Positions 33,022-40,816 of a stretch of 64,000 nt of DNA are shown one piece after another (positions within the stretch are counted from its first letter, which is position 1; each line of letters opens with the position of its first letter). Made by a program: the position numbers and the translations under genes. The DNA comes from Streptomyces sp. SPB074 (GTDB taxonomy: Bacteria; Actinomycetota; Actinomycetes; Streptomycetales; Streptomycetaceae), in NCBI RefSeq assembly GCF_000154905.1, contig NZ_GG770539.1:6169914-6233913 (forward strand), read 5' to 3'. Under the pieces are notes generated by a model, which made no database searches, was not told the DNA's origin, and saw only the letters and a list, made by a program, of their open reading frames with translations.

Positions 33022-33441
33022 CTACAGGGGAAGCTCGGTATCGAGGCGTACCTGACGGAAAGAGGGCCAGAGCCTGGCCAGTGTCACGTAGTCCTTGTCG
33101 ACATGCAGCACGGTGAGCGACTCGACATGTGCAGTCCCGGCGAGTAGCAGATCGACGGGGCCGCAAGAACGATGCGCTCCGTGCTTCGTAAGTGCCTCTT
33201 GCATGTCACGTCCGGCATCGTAGGCGGCGGGTGTCGGCGTGACGGCAGAAAATAGCAAACCTAGTTTCTGTAGAAGTTCGTCGCGATCTCGCGCCTTCTG
33301 CGCTGAATAGCAGATTTCGAACTCGATAGGTGGAATGATCCCCACCTCGCCTCTGACGATGCAGTCCTTCCAGGCTGGGAAAAGGTCGGGAGACTTGAAG
33401 AATCTGACCACGGCTGAGGTGTCGATGAGATAGTTGATCAC
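33022..33441 (-). CDS. vapC: VapC-like PIN-domain toxin
   Basis: A 139-residue PIN nuclease. Acidic residues are in place: IDTSAVVR near 7, IEFEICYS near 40, and HRSCGPVDLLLAGTA near 90-104. VapC toxins cleave tRNA or rRNA. Its ATG overlaps the antitoxin stop (ATGA). Base composition is less GC-rich than that of its neighbours, consistent with recent acquisition. Probably a stabilising or defence module of the prophage. Confidence 0.85.
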   Translation of the reverse strand: MINYLIDTSAVVRFFKSPDLFPAWKDCIVRGEVGIIPPIEFEICYSAQKARDRDELLQKLGLLFSAVTPTPAAYDAGRDMQEALTKHGAHRSCGPVDLLLAGTAHVESLTVLHVDKDYVTLARLWPSFRQVRLDTELPL

Positions 33442-34106
33442 TCGCTCGATTCCGATCCCCTGGTCGCGGGTGAGTCGGTGGGCTCCACGCCAGATTCGCC
33501 GGTATCCGAAATGATTTGGTGAGCTTCTGCGACTTCCTTGGCCACTCTCAGTAGTAGATCCATTGCGGGTAGTGTGACCGTGTATCCAACCTCGCCGTGG
33601 CCACTGCTTGCCTCGCTCGAACTCTTGAATTCCAGAGTCGAGGGGAGGAGCGAAGATGGGTCAGCGTAATCCAGTGAGCCTGCAATTAGCGCCTTCTCCA
33701 TCCGGAAGGCGGGCCTTTCAGCGAGGAGCGCAGCCAGATTGCGCTTTGCTGCCTCCCGTGCTCGGGGCTGGAACTGTACGGCAAGGAGTGCAGCTTGGAG
33801 ATCGCGCCTTGTTTGATCAGTCGCGCGCCGCAAAGATTCGCGCAAATGCCCGATGTTGGCTTCGCTCGCTTGTTCCGATGGCTCGCCAGGTGAAGGTCGG
33901 TAGTTACTCTTCTCGTCGAGCTGGTCCCAGTCGAGTCTGCCGCTGCTGATCATGTTGGAGAGATCAGTGATTGCGTTCTCGCGCTTTCCTTGGTCCGCGA
34001 CAGCCCGAAGTGCTGCGTTAACGGTTTCCTTGATCGTAGTTGTCCCGAGCTTCTTCATGGCTGCTGCCAGGAGGTCCGGATCGATATCGACCGACTTTTT
34101 CGGCAT
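33438..34106 (-). CDS. vapB: VapB-like antitoxin with long C-terminal extension
   Basis: A 222-residue protein from ATG 34,106. Residues 1-45 (KKSVDIDPDLLAAAMKKLGTTTIKETVNAALRAVA) match the VapB ribbon-helix-helix type, but the family is usually about 70-90 residues. The additional 140 residues include DQTRRDLQAALLAVQFQP and lower-GC codons and match nothing I recognise. It probably binds and inhibits the toxin and represses the pair. The extension could be a fused domain. Confidence 0.7.
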   Translation of the reverse strand: MPKKSVDIDPDLLAAAMKKLGTTTIKETVNAALRAVADQGKRENAITDLSNMISSGRLDWDQLDEKSNYRPSPGEPSEQASEANIGHLRESLRRATDQTRRDLQAALLAVQFQPRAREAAKRNLAALLAERPAFRMEKALIAGSLDYADPSSLLPSTLEFKSSSEASSGHGEVGYTVTLPAMDLLLRVAKEVAEAHQIISDTGESGVEPTDSPATRGSESSE

Positions 34107-34204
34107 GTATCTACCCTCTGTTGTGGCCCCGATTGAGAGCGCTCAAAGATTTCCAGCCCGCAGGTAGAGCTAGGCGATTCACCCTCTGATCGAACGGTTG
34201 CGAG

Positions 34205-34504
34205 CTACTTCCTCGGTGACTTCTCGGCGGGGATCTTGCCGTCGCGGATGTCCATGACGGTCTGCCGTGAGTACTTGCTCAGCTCGATGACCTTCGTGAG
34301 GACGCCCCGCTGGATGCGCCTGTTGTGGTTCTCGGGGAAGGTTGCGTGGATCGCGCGGCGCAGCGCGGCGCGGGCTTCCTCTGTCTTGCGTTCCAGCTCG
34401 GCCACGCGCTTCTGGGCCTTCTTGATCTCGGCGTAGTGCTCCTCTAGCGGGAGATCGGGCAGGTCTTCGGGTCGGCCGTAGCCGGCGTTGTCGTCGGTGC
34501 TCAT
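34205..34504 (-). CDS. small HTH protein, candidate regulator of the phage regulon
   Basis: A 99-residue protein: an acidic N-terminus, a coiled coil (EHYAEIKKAQKRVAELERKTEEARAALRRA region, 23-50), and a C-terminal helix-turn-helix-like GVLTKVIELSKYSRQTVMDIRDG. It is divergent from the plus-strand operon, with regulon promoter 2 between them, as is common for autoregulated repressors. Regulator function is inferred from this placement. Confidence 0.6.
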   Translation of the reverse strand: MSTDDNAGYGRPEDLPDLPLEEHYAEIKKAQKRVAELERKTEEARAALRRAIHATFPENHNRRIQRGVLTKVIELSKYSRQTVMDIRDGKIPAEKSPRK

Positions 34505-34586
34505 GTCGTCATGTTCGCACGGCGGATCGTCTACTTGCTATGCCTTGCGTGTCGTCACTGCCGGGCGCGTGGTGAGTGTCGACACA

Positions 34587-34635
34587 CCAGGCAATGCCTA
34601 GTGTTTTGACATTGCCTAGTCTCTGGGCATAAAGT
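34587..34635 (+). promoter_or_regulatory. phage regulon promoter/operator 2
   Basis: -35 TTGACA at 34,606-34,611, 18-nt spacer, -10 TAAAGT at 34,630-34,635. Operator half-sites: the palindrome-like AGGCAATGCCTAG just upstream and TTGCCTAG inside the spacer. It drives the plus-strand cluster from 34,692 to 37,178. Confidence 0.75.
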
Positions 34636-34691
34636 TTCTCGTGTCAGCAGGTCAGGGCGCCGCCCAGACCACGACGGCACGGGAGGCCACC

Positions 34692-35042
34692 ATGAGCACC
34701 ACCTACACCCACTGCATCGGCTGTGGCCGCCCCGTCCGCAGCGAGCAGGCCCGCCGCACCGGCTACGGCTCCAAGTGCATCCGCCAAATCCGCCGCGCCA
34801 CCCGCACGGAGCTGCCCGGCTTCAAGCCCGCCCAGCTCGATGCCGCCCGCGAGCTGATCGAGGACGGCGGCATCGTCGCCACCCGCGAGACCCGCGTCGG
34901 CCTCGTCTACCGCGTCGTCAGCACCGACGGCACCGCCGTCCACCTCGCCACCGCCGCCGGGCACTGCACCTGCCCCGCCGGGCACCAGGGCCGCCGCTGC
35001 TACCACGTCGCCGCCGCCCAGATGCTCACCCTCGCCGCCTGA
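34692..35042 (+). CDS. SWIM zinc-finger phage protein
   Basis: A 116-residue protein from ATG 34,692 with GGGAGG upstream. The N-terminal CIGCGRPV and GYGSKCIR suggest one zinc site. The C-terminal GHCTCPAGHQGRRCYHVAAA matches the SWIM consensus C-x-C-xn-C-x-H. SWIM fingers bind nucleic acid or protein. It is the first gene of the operon from regulon promoter 2. Confidence 0.78.
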   Translation: MSTTYTHCIGCGRPVRSEQARRTGYGSKCIRQIRRATRTELPGFKPAQLDAARELIEDGGIVATRETRVGLVYRVVSTDGTAVHLATAAGHCTCPAGHQGRRCYHVAAAQMLTLAA

Positions 35043-35052
35043 CCCACCCCCA

Positions 35053-35081
35053 GGGGCGGGCGCCCCGTCAGCGCCCGCCCC
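35053..35081 (+). terminator. GC-rich intergenic hairpin
   Basis: A perfect 11-bp repeat GGGGCGGGCGC / GCGCCCGCCCC with a 7-nt loop, 10 nt after the SWIM gene. There is no T-run, and downstream genes seem to depend on the same promoter, so it may attenuate rather than terminate. Confidence 0.5.
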
Positions 35082-35104
35082 ACCACCTCGCCGAAGGAGA
35101 CGCC

Positions 35105-35320
35105 TTGCAGTTCCCCACCACCCTCTCCCCGCAGCTCCTTCGCGCCGGTGACGTCGTCACCATCTGAGGCCGCCGCGAGGTCGTCGCCCACGTGGAGACC
35201 ACCACCGCGCCCCTCCTCCCCGGGCGCACGGTCCACGTCTTCGTGCAGGGCGAGCCGAGCGACGACCCCTTCCTGATGCGTCCGTCCGACGCCGTCCCCG
35301 TCCACTCCCGCACCACCTGA
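35105..35320 (+). pseudogene. small phage gene with internal TGA
   Basis: TTG 35,105 has AAGGAG 5 nt upstream. The frame reads QFPTTLSPQLLRAGDVVTI, then TGA at 35,165-35,167, then GRREVVAHVETTTAPLLPG and on to the TGA at 35,318. Both sides have coding-like composition and fit one beta-rich protein of about 71 residues, so the TGA is probably a nonsense mutation (for example CGA to TGA). Readthrough is possible but not shown. Confidence 0.65.
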
Positions 35321-35368
35321 CCCCCGGGCGGCCCGCCGTGCCCGCTCACCCCTTCGGAAGGAGCCGAC

Positions 35369-35665
35369 CTGAAGTCCGCCGCTACGTCCCCAGTCTCCGT
35401 GCTCGTCGTCGATGTCACCCTCACGGCGGGAGCGGAGAAGCGGCCCTCTCTCGCCGCCACGGCGAACGCGGCCTCGCGCCACCCCAACCGCCGCCGCCCC
35501 CGCAGCTCCGGTGCCTCCCTCCGTGCGCGGGGCGCGGGGATCGGCTTCTGGGACGACGAGATCAGCGCCGATGGCGGGAAGCGCTACCTCCACCACCGCG
35601 CACGCCGCCTCACCCGCACCGAGACCCGCGCCGCCATCGCAGATGCCTTCCTCGACCGCCCCTGA
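35369..35665 (+). CDS. small basic phage protein
   Basis: GGAAGGAG is placed 6 nt before CTG 35,369, so the start is either a rare CTG or a mutated ATG. GTG 35,399 is an alternative. The product (98 or 88 residues) has a basic centre (RHPNRRRPRSS) and the C-terminal RLTRTETRAAIADAFLDRP. Function unknown. Confidence 0.6.
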   Translation: MKSAATSPVSVLVVDVTLTAGAEKRPSLAATANAASRHPNRRRPRSSGASLRARGAGIGFWDDEISADGGKRYLHHRARRLTRTETRAAIADAFLDRP

Positions 35666-35705
35666 CCGCACGTCCCCCCACGCCCCACCGACGAAAGGCG
35701 CCACC

Positions 35706-36053
35706 GTGAACACCGCCGTACTGATCACCCCCGAAGGCCGCATCGCGGAAGTCCTGCTTCCCCGCACCTCGCAGGAGCGCGCCACCGTCTACCGCACCCT
35801 GTTGCGTTGCGAGACGTACGGCGTCCTCGCCCGCACCAGTCGCCTCGACATGTGGATGGACCTCGACGGTCTGTACAGCCACCCGGTCAACCCGCTGGCT
35901 ACCACCCTCGCCCAGCGCTTCGGGCGCTGCTGGCAGCCCTACCGGGGGCGGGTTCTCCTCACCGGCGGCACCGACAGCGTCGGCGAAACGCTGCCCCTGA
36001 GCCCCGAGCAGGTACACGCGCACCTGACCGGTCTCTTCGACCTCCTCGACTGA
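35706..36053 (+). CDS. DUF3846 family protein
   Basis: A 115-residue protein from GTG 35,706. The sequence LITPEGRIAEVLLP, a central LDMWMDLDGLYSHPVNPLATTLA and the C-terminal YRGRVLLTGG fit DUF3846, a family common in actinophage accessory clusters with no proven function. Confidence 0.7.
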   Translation: MNTAVLITPEGRIAEVLLPRTSQERATVYRTLLRCETYGVLARTSRLDMWMDLDGLYSHPVNPLATTLAQRFGRCWQPYRGRVLLTGGTDSVGETLPLSPEQVHAHLTGLFDLLD

Positions 36054-36099
36054 CCCACCCACCGAAGACGCCCAGACCCCCGTCCCGAAGGAGATGGCC

Positions 36100-36315
36100 T
36101 TGTACCTGCTCGCGCTTCTCGCCGCGCTGATCGTGGGCTACGTCGGTGGCCGCACGCGCCCGTACAACCGCCTTGCTGACTGGGCGGACTGGCAGGTCCG
36201 CTTCCGCCTCGACCGGTGGACGACCCGCCCCCGCCTGCTCGCCCTCTTCACTCTGCTCCTGATCACCGACCCTGTGCGGACGCTCTCCGCCTGGCGCCGC
36301 CGCAACGACCCCTGA
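36100..36315 (+). CDS. small membrane protein
   Basis: TTG 36,100 is chosen because GAAGGAG ends 6 nt before it; the in-frame ATG 36,094 abuts that Shine-Dalgarno. The 71-residue product has a hydrophobic N-terminal helix (YLLALLAALIVGYVGG) and a second one near 48-58 (LLALFTLLLITDPV), joined by a basic region. Function unknown. Confidence 0.65.
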   Translation: MYLLALLAALIVGYVGGRTRPYNRLADWADWQVRFRLDRWTTRPRLLALFTLLLITDPVRTLSAWRRRNDP

Positions 36316-36348
36316 TCCGTAACCGCCCCGCCTAGTGAGGACGCCACC

Positions 36349-36762
36349 ATGCCACGCCGCCGCCCGTTCGCACCCGCGCCGTTCACCCGAGGCGCCTGGA
36401 TCACCTGGACCGGCCCCGAGGGGCGGCAGCGTCACGGCCAGGTCGTCACGCAGTCCCCCGGCGAGCTGACGTGGTGGGTGACATCCCTCGACGGCGACCG
36501 TCTCGACCCCGTACTCCTGCACCGGCAGCCGTGCCGTTCCTGGGGTGCGCGCCGAGCGCGAGACGAAGCGGTCGCGCGCGGCGAGCAGCCCTACCGCTTC
36601 GAGGTTTGGACCGCCGAGACGTACGAGCTGTACGGCCGTCAGCGGGTGCGCCGTGGCGCGTTGCTGGGCGAGGCTCGCCCCTCCCGCGACCCCTACGTCC
36701 CTGCCCCCGTCGCGGCACCCACCGCATCGACGCTCTCACCGCTCTTCGACATCGCCGCGTGA
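36349..36762 (+). CDS. hypothetical phage protein
   Basis: A 137-residue protein with a basic start (MPRRRPFAPAPFTRGAWITW) and an SH3-like look in the first 60 residues (WITWTGPEGRQRHGQVV). The C-terminus is Pro/Ala-rich. The start codon lies after a gap of 33 nt in the same cluster. No family recognised. Confidence 0.65.
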   Translation: MPRRRPFAPAPFTRGAWITWTGPEGRQRHGQVVTQSPGELTWWVTSLDGDRLDPVLLHRQPCRSWGARRARDEAVARGEQPYRFEVWTAETYELYGRQRVRRGALLGEARPSRDPYVPAPVAAPTASTLSPLFDIAA

Positions 36763-36782
36763 GCGGCTGAAAGGAACCGACC

Positions 36783-37178
36783 GTGCCTACCTCGACAACA
36801 TCTCCGAAGGCGGACGACCTCGTCCGCTCGGCGCTCGCAGCGCGCACCCGCGCGGCGACCGCGACCGCCCGGAACATCTGGACGAAGGAGCGACTCCTCG
36901 CCGCCCCGCCTTGCGAGAGTCGGGCGGTGAACCTCTTCAGCCGTCTCGTCACCGCGCAGGCCGCAGCCGCCTTCTGGCGCCACGCCCAGGCGGTAGCCGA
37001 CGGGGCACGACCCACCCAGGTGCACGCCGATGTGACGGCGTGGCTAGTGCGGAGGGAGCGGGGGATCGCTCACGGTTGCCCCCCGAGCGATCCCGTTGCG
37101 GCCGCAGCCGCGTCCCTTCAGCGGCGCGCGCAAGGGAACGCGGCGCGAGACCTTCGCCGGCTGCTCTCCTCGACCTGA
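36783..37178 (+). CDS. hypothetical phage protein
   Basis: A 131-residue protein from GTG 36,783 (AAAGGA upstream). Mostly helical, with NLFSRLVTAQAAAAFWRHAQAVADG in the middle. Last gene of the plus-strand operon, closed by the strong hairpin at 37,186. No family recognised. Confidence 0.65.
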   Translation: MPTSTTSPKADDLVRSALAARTRAATATARNIWTKERLLAAPPCESRAVNLFSRLVTAQAAAAFWRHAQAVADGARPTQVHADVTAWLVRRERGIAHGCPPSDPVAAAAASLQRRAQGNAARDLRRLLSST

Positions 37179-37185
37179 CGCACTC

Positions 37186-37236
37186 GACGAACGGTCAGGC
37201 CCCTGCGGATCAACCGCAGGGGCCTGGCCGTTCGTC
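37186..37236 (+). terminator. strong bidirectional terminator hairpin
   Basis: A 51-nt near-perfect inverted repeat. Arms GACGAACGG and GGCCCCTGCGG each have exact complements, with a 3-nt mismatch between them and a 5-nt loop. It ends the plus-strand cluster. Confidence 0.85.
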
Positions 37237-37386
37237 GTCTGGCTCCTCCTCGGGCGGACTGTGCGCTGCTCGCACACAAGAAGCCGCCCTGGGCGGGGGC
37301 CCGGGGCAACGCCCGGCCGAATGAGCTTCCCTGCGCGGGTCGTTGTCCACGCCACACCTCGCCGGAGGTAGCAGGCAGAGCAGCCC

Positions 37387-37420
37387 AGCGCCCCCGCACG
37401 AGACCCGGTGCGGGGGCGCT
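37387..37420 (-). terminator. terminator of the minus-strand 124-residue gene
   Basis: A perfect 13-bp repeat (AGCGCCCCCGCAC and complement) with an 8-nt loop, just after the stop at 37,433. The 150 nt between this and the terminator at 37,236 shows no gene. Confidence 0.78.
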
Positions 37421-37432
37421 CCGCAGCGCGTC

Positions 37433-37807
37433 TCACGCCTCCGTCTCGTCCTGAGACTCGTCGGGGGCGGCGTTGGGCGACACCGTCCGCGCGAGATGGC
37501 CCAGCATCATCGCGGCCCCGACAGGCGAGCGAGCAAAGGGGCCTTCGAGGCGGGCGGCGGCAATGTAGATACCGATCGGCGACTGCCGCTCGTAGAGCAT
37601 CACGTAATCGGTCTCGCGGCGCGGGAGCGGAGCAGGCTGGTGAGCGATGCCGTTCGCGTCGAGCCAGTCCGCGATCTGCGCGCTGCGGCCCAGGCTCAAC
37701 TTCTGCCACTCGGCCTCGTACTGCTCCCGGAGCCACTTCATCTCGACGGCCGCCAGGCCGTCGTTACCGGCTAGCTTCTCCAGGACGGCCTGGATGTCAC
37801 GCGACAT
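37433..37807 (-). CDS. hypothetical phage protein
   Basis: ATG 37,807 is preferred (GGGGGG upstream) over ATG 37,825. The 124-residue product has helical LEKLAGNDGLAAVEMKWLREQYEAEWQKL and a C-terminal AAMMLGHLARTVSPN. No family recognised; isolated, with its own terminator. Confidence 0.6.
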   Translation of the reverse strand: MSRDIQAVLEKLAGNDGLAAVEMKWLREQYEAEWQKLSLGRSAQIADWLDANGIAHQPAPLPRRETDYVMLYERQSPIGIYIAAARLEGPFARSPVGAAMMLGHLARTVSPNAAPDESQDETEA

Positions 37808-37991
37808 GATCCCCCCACGGTTCATTGCGGTGAAGATGGATCATGGCACGCCCGCACTACCGCGCACGAGGGCGCCCGCCCCCCGGTCTCCCGTACGCGG
37901 GCGTGGCAGGGCCTGCCCAGGCCGCACGGCAGGTCCCTCGGGTGGCGGCTTTGGGAGGGCGTTCGCGGGCTTACCGGGCGAAGCTGAGGGC

Positions 37992-38213
37992 ATGGCCACG
38001 CACCCGCCGATCGTCGTCTACCCGCCGTCCTCGACCGGCGGCCGGCGCGTACGGGTCGACGGGGAGATCCTCGGCCTCGCGCACGGTCTCGCTGACGTGG
38101 CGGAGTTCCTGCGCCGGGCGGGGCTGGAGGGGATCGACGAGACGGACGTAGCGCGGTCGTTGGTGATCGACTGGCGTGGGGGCGGCCCGGACGAGTGGGC
38201 CGCCCCCACGTAG
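37992..38213 (+). CDS. hypothetical phage protein (73 aa)
   Basis: From ATG 37,992 (GAGG upstream): an N-terminal beta hairpin (IVVYPPSSTGGRRVRVDGEILGLAHG, residues 6-31) then helix ADVAEFLRRAG. Typical small phage protein. Convergent with the next gene. Confidence 0.65.
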   Translation: MATHPPIVVYPPSSTGGRRVRVDGEILGLAHGLADVAEFLRRAGLEGIDETDVARSLVIDWRGGGPDEWAAPT

Positions 38214-38242
38214 TCAGCCCGTCGCGGGGCCGCCGCTCAGGG

Positions 38243-38848
38243 TTAGTTGCGGGAGGATTCCTTCGCCAGGGCGGCCAGGCACCTGCGGCAGGTGACGGCC
38301 TGCTCGGTCGGGATGAGGAAGTGGTACCGGGCGAGGGCCGAGCGCGAGGCGCAGCACTTCGGGGCCCGTCCGACGGGCAGCGCCTTGGTGCGCGCCCCGG
38401 AGGCGTGGACGACGCCCGTGTGCGTCTGGAGGTTGGGCCGCGCGGGGCTCTCCAACTCCTCGGCGGGCTGCTTCTCGGTCTCCACGGCGGACACGAAACG
38501 GGTCGGGTAGCTGGAGACGGAGCCGAACCGGTCGTCGCGCACGGCCACGTACCCAGGCGCTGTGTGGATGTGGGCCACGGTGCCCGTCTGCGGGTCCCGG
38601 CCGGGGCGCTTGACCACCACGGCCTGGCCCTGCGTGAACCCCTCCGGCGCGGGCGCGTCGACCAGGGTCAGGAGGACGTTCCGGCCGTCCTTGTGCTCGA
38701 TGGCGTAGTCGGTGCGGGTGATGGAGGACATGGTCCGGACCTGGCGCCGGCCACCCATCATCGCCTCGTTGATCTCCGCGAGGCCCTCGGCCTGGTCGAC
38801 GAAGGCGGTGGTCCTGCCGTTCTCGGTGCGCCTGTAGACCTGGGACAT
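38243..38848 (-). CDS. phage protein with C-terminal zinc ribbon
   Basis: A 201-residue protein from ATG 38,848 (GGAG in GGAGGAGCC upstream). The middle has an SH3-like domain (GFTQGQAVVVKRPGRDPQTGTVA). The C-terminus has CCASRSALARYHF and TCRRCLAALA, a zinc-ribbon-like arrangement. It is transcribed from regulon promoter 3. Confidence 0.68.
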   Translation of the reverse strand: MSQVYRRTENGRTTAFVDQAEGLAEINEAMMGGRRQVRTMSSITRTDYAIEHKDGRNVLLTLVDAPAPEGFTQGQAVVVKRPGRDPQTGTVAHIHTAPGYVAVRDDRFGSVSSYPTRFVSAVETEKQPAEELESPARPNLQTHTGVVHASGARTKALPVGRAPKCCASRSALARYHFLIPTEQAVTCRRCLAALAKESSRN

Positions 38849-38884
38849 GGGGGCTCCTCCGTGGTGCGGCTGCCGCAAACTGTT

Positions 38885-38940
38885 TGCCTAGACAGAAGAC
38901 TATGCCTAACCGTTAGGCAATGCAAAGTGACTAGGCAGAT
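38885..38940 (-). promoter_or_regulatory. phage regulon promoter/operator 3
   Basis: Minus strand: -35 TTTGCA (38,926-38,921), 18-nt spacer containing the palindrome GCCTAACGGTTAGGC, -10 TAGTCT (38,902-38,897). Flanking half-sites TGCCTAG upstream and CTAGGCAA downstream. It shares GGCATAGTCTTC with site 5. Confidence 0.78.
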
Positions 38941-39187
38941 GGATGGAGTTTGCGAGCACGTCCACAAGCTCGTCGAGACGATCCCTGTGCCCCGGAGCCG
39001 GGCCCCGTTCCTCCGGACCATCGCTGTTTGCGCAGTACGGGGGGCAGATCCGCGCAGGGGCAGGGCGTGGACCGGCCCCCGCGCGCACCATCAACTCCGG
39101 GAACCACTTCGCCCCGATCAGCGTCCGCTCGGCGGCCGAGGGCCAGCCGCGATCAGGGCTGCTAGCCCGATCCAGCCCTTGTGCCAC
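38906..39187 (-). CDS. possible small protein ending in the promoter
   Basis: A 93-codon frame whose last codons overlap promoter 3 and whose first part overlaps the DUF3307-like gene by 70 nt. A C-x3-C (CPPYC) and DRLDELVDVLANSI are coding-like. A shorter start (ATG near 39,088) is possible. Doubtful. Confidence 0.35.
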   Translation of the reverse strand: MAQGLDRASSPDRGWPSAAERTLIGAKWFPELMVRAGAGPRPAPARICPPYCANSDGPEERGPAPGHRDRLDELVDVLANSIHLPSHFALPNG

Positions 39188-39606
39188 GCCTGATCGAGCA
39201 GCGGACCGGCCGCCGGGTCGTGAGCGAGCCAGCCGCCCTTCCCGGCCGCGTAGGCGGCGCGGACCAAGAGCGGCGCGCCGTCTCCTTCGCCGTTGGTCCA
39301 GTGCCCGTTGCAGCGGTCCGCCGCGTAGTGCGTGATGGCGGAGAGCGTGAGCCCGGCGGCGGCGCGGCGCCAGGTCAGGCCGAGGCGGAGATACCGGTCG
39401 GCCGCGTAGAGCGCGAGCGCCTGTGTCGCGGTGTACGAGGCGACGTGCCGTGCGCAGGCGGCGGCGCCGGCTGGGCCGTGCTGGCCCTTCGCCTTCGCGT
39501 CAGCGTCCCTTTGGATGAGGTAGTCGCCGACTTCGTGGGCCGCGGTGAGGGCCGCGTACGCGACGGCGGCCTGGACTGCGGCAGGCTGGTGGCTCTGCTG
39601 AACCAT
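39118..39606 (-). CDS. DUF3307-like phage protein
   Basis: A 162-residue protein with AAHEVGDYLIQRDADAKAKG (resembling the H-x2-GD-x2-LQ motif of DUF3307) and several moderately hydrophobic helices (ALTAAHEVGD, AAAGLTLSAITHY, IGLAALIAAG). Probably membrane-associated. Common in actinophage accessory regions; function unknown. Confidence 0.6.
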   Translation of the reverse strand: MVQQSHQPAAVQAAVAYAALTAAHEVGDYLIQRDADAKAKGQHGPAGAAACARHVASYTATQALALYAADRYLRLGLTWRRAAAGLTLSAITHYAADRCNGHWTNGEGDGAPLLVRAAYAAGKGGWLAHDPAAGPLLDQAWHKGWIGLAALIAAGPRPPSGR

Positions 39607-39730
39607 GTCACTCCGTTCTCTCTGCTCTGTCTGCGATCTTCAGGATTGCTGCCGCCCGGACGTGACTCAGCGCCGATGGCCCAGACGGGACGTGACGCCC
39701 ATCACGCCGGGAAGGCGAGGTGACCGGGCG

Positions 39731-40000
39731 TCAACAGGGCGGTTCCTCGACGACTGCCTCGTCCCAGGTGTAGGAGCACATCGCGCACTCGCGCTCCAGG
39801 CGCTCGGGCAGCGGTCCGCGCCGCTGCTGGCCGCTGTCCAGCGCGAGGAGCGCGCCGGCGCGTAGGGGTAGTCGGTACTGGGTGCGGGCGTTGTCGGTCC
39901 AGCACTTCGGGCACTTCTTCTCCCAGCCGGAGTACGGAGGGAGCGAGGGGGTGGGGAGCATCGGTGTCGTCTCGTTCAGGGGGGAAGGAGCGGCGGACAT
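39731..40000 (-). CDS. zinc-ribbon phage protein
   Basis: An 89-residue protein with CPKCW near 30 and CAMCSYTW near 71, a typical zinc ribbon. ATG 40,000 lies within a long hairpin that may block initiation; the in-frame ATG at MLPTPS is an alternative. Confidence 0.68.
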   Translation of the reverse strand: MSAAPSPLNETTPMLPTPSLPPYSGWEKKCPKCWTDNARTQYRLPLRAGALLALDSGQQRRGPLPERLERECAMCSYTWDEAVVEEPPC

Positions 40001-40031
40001 GCGGTCCGGACTGTCCGGACCGCATGTCCGC
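39993..40031 (-). promoter_or_regulatory. hairpin overlapping the start codon
   Basis: A perfect 18-bp inverted repeat (GCGGACATGCGGTCCGGA and complement, CTG loop) includes the ATG at 40,000. It could sequester the start of the zinc-ribbon gene or end the upstream transcript. Confidence 0.6.
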
Positions 40032-40098
40032 CCAGGTCAGAGGCGCTATCGCAGTGGAGGTGCCCGTCCTCGCGCGCGGGCGCCCGGACAGCGTCCGG

Positions 40099-40446
40099 TC
40101 ATGGTCCGGGGCAGCGCGGGCGGTCGTGCTCCAGGCCGCCGCTGACAGCGGCCGGCAGACAACAGGCGGCCGTGATGAGGCGTTCGGCGCGCTGGCGGTC
40201 CTGGCGGTGCCGGATCGCTAAGGCGTTCTCCAGCTCGGCGAGCCTGCGCGCGGTGTCGGCGTGCACGGCACGGTCCTCGTCGGCGACCGCTTCGCGCAGC
40301 CCGGCGGCGGCCAGGAGGAGCGCGGCAAGCCCGGTACCGACAGCGGCTTCGTACGCGTCGTACAGGACGAGGCCGACGACCAGGACGCCGAGCCACACGA
40401 CGCCGCCGACGTACGCGCCGAAGAGCAGGCGGGACAGTCGGGTCAT
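40099..40446 (-). CDS. small membrane protein
   Basis: A 115-residue protein with two hydrophobic helices in the first 50 residues (LLFGAYVGGVVWLGVLVVGLV and GTGLAALLLAAAGL) then a charged amphipathic region (LAELENALAIRHRQDRQRAER). Its ATG overlaps the upstream stop (ATGA). Confidence 0.65.
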   Translation of the reverse strand: MTRLSRLLFGAYVGGVVWLGVLVVGLVLYDAYEAAVGTGLAALLLAAAGLREAVADEDRAVHADTARRLAELENALAIRHRQDRQRAERLITAACCLPAAVSGGLEHDRPRCPGP

Positions 40447-40766
40447 CGCCGGTGGACCCGGGGTGCGGGCTTACGCAGCGGCACCGCCGGCTTTTGGAGC
40501 TTCGGGGCAGGCAGGGCCTTCCGGAGAGGCGCGCTGTGCCGCAGCGGTTCGTCGGCGCTCTGCCGGGGACGCGAGCTGCGGTTCGATGCCGTCGGGGACG
40601 CCTTGGCGTCGAGGCGGCATGGGCGCGGGCCCGTCGCGACGACGTCACCGTGGGCCGTGGAGGAGACATGGGCGCAGGCGGGTAGGCGGCGCTCAGCCTG
40701 GGGGGCACAGGCAGACAGTGTGATCGAGGCGAGTGTCAGTAGAACAGCGAGGCGGTGGCGGGACAT
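40443..40766 (-). CDS. small lipoprotein-like protein
   Basis: ATG 40,766 with GGAG 5 nt upstream. Signal sequence RHRLAVLLTLASITLSAC with lipobox LSAC at about 15-18, then a Lys/Pro/Arg-rich 80-residue tail. Likely exported; coupled to the membrane protein downstream. Confidence 0.6.
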   Translation of the reverse strand: MSRHRLAVLLTLASITLSACAPQAERRLPACAHVSSTAHGDVVATGPRPCRLDAKASPTASNRSSRPRQSADEPLRHSAPLRKALPAPKLQKPAVPLRKPAPRVHRR

Positions 40767-40816
40767 CAGGACTCCGTTGACGGTGTAGACCACGAGAAGC
40801 GCAAGCTCCGGCGCGG

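Noticed and set aside
35165..35167. Selenocysteine or reassigned TGA
   Set aside because: No SECIS-like element or sel genes seen, and normal genes here end in TGA.
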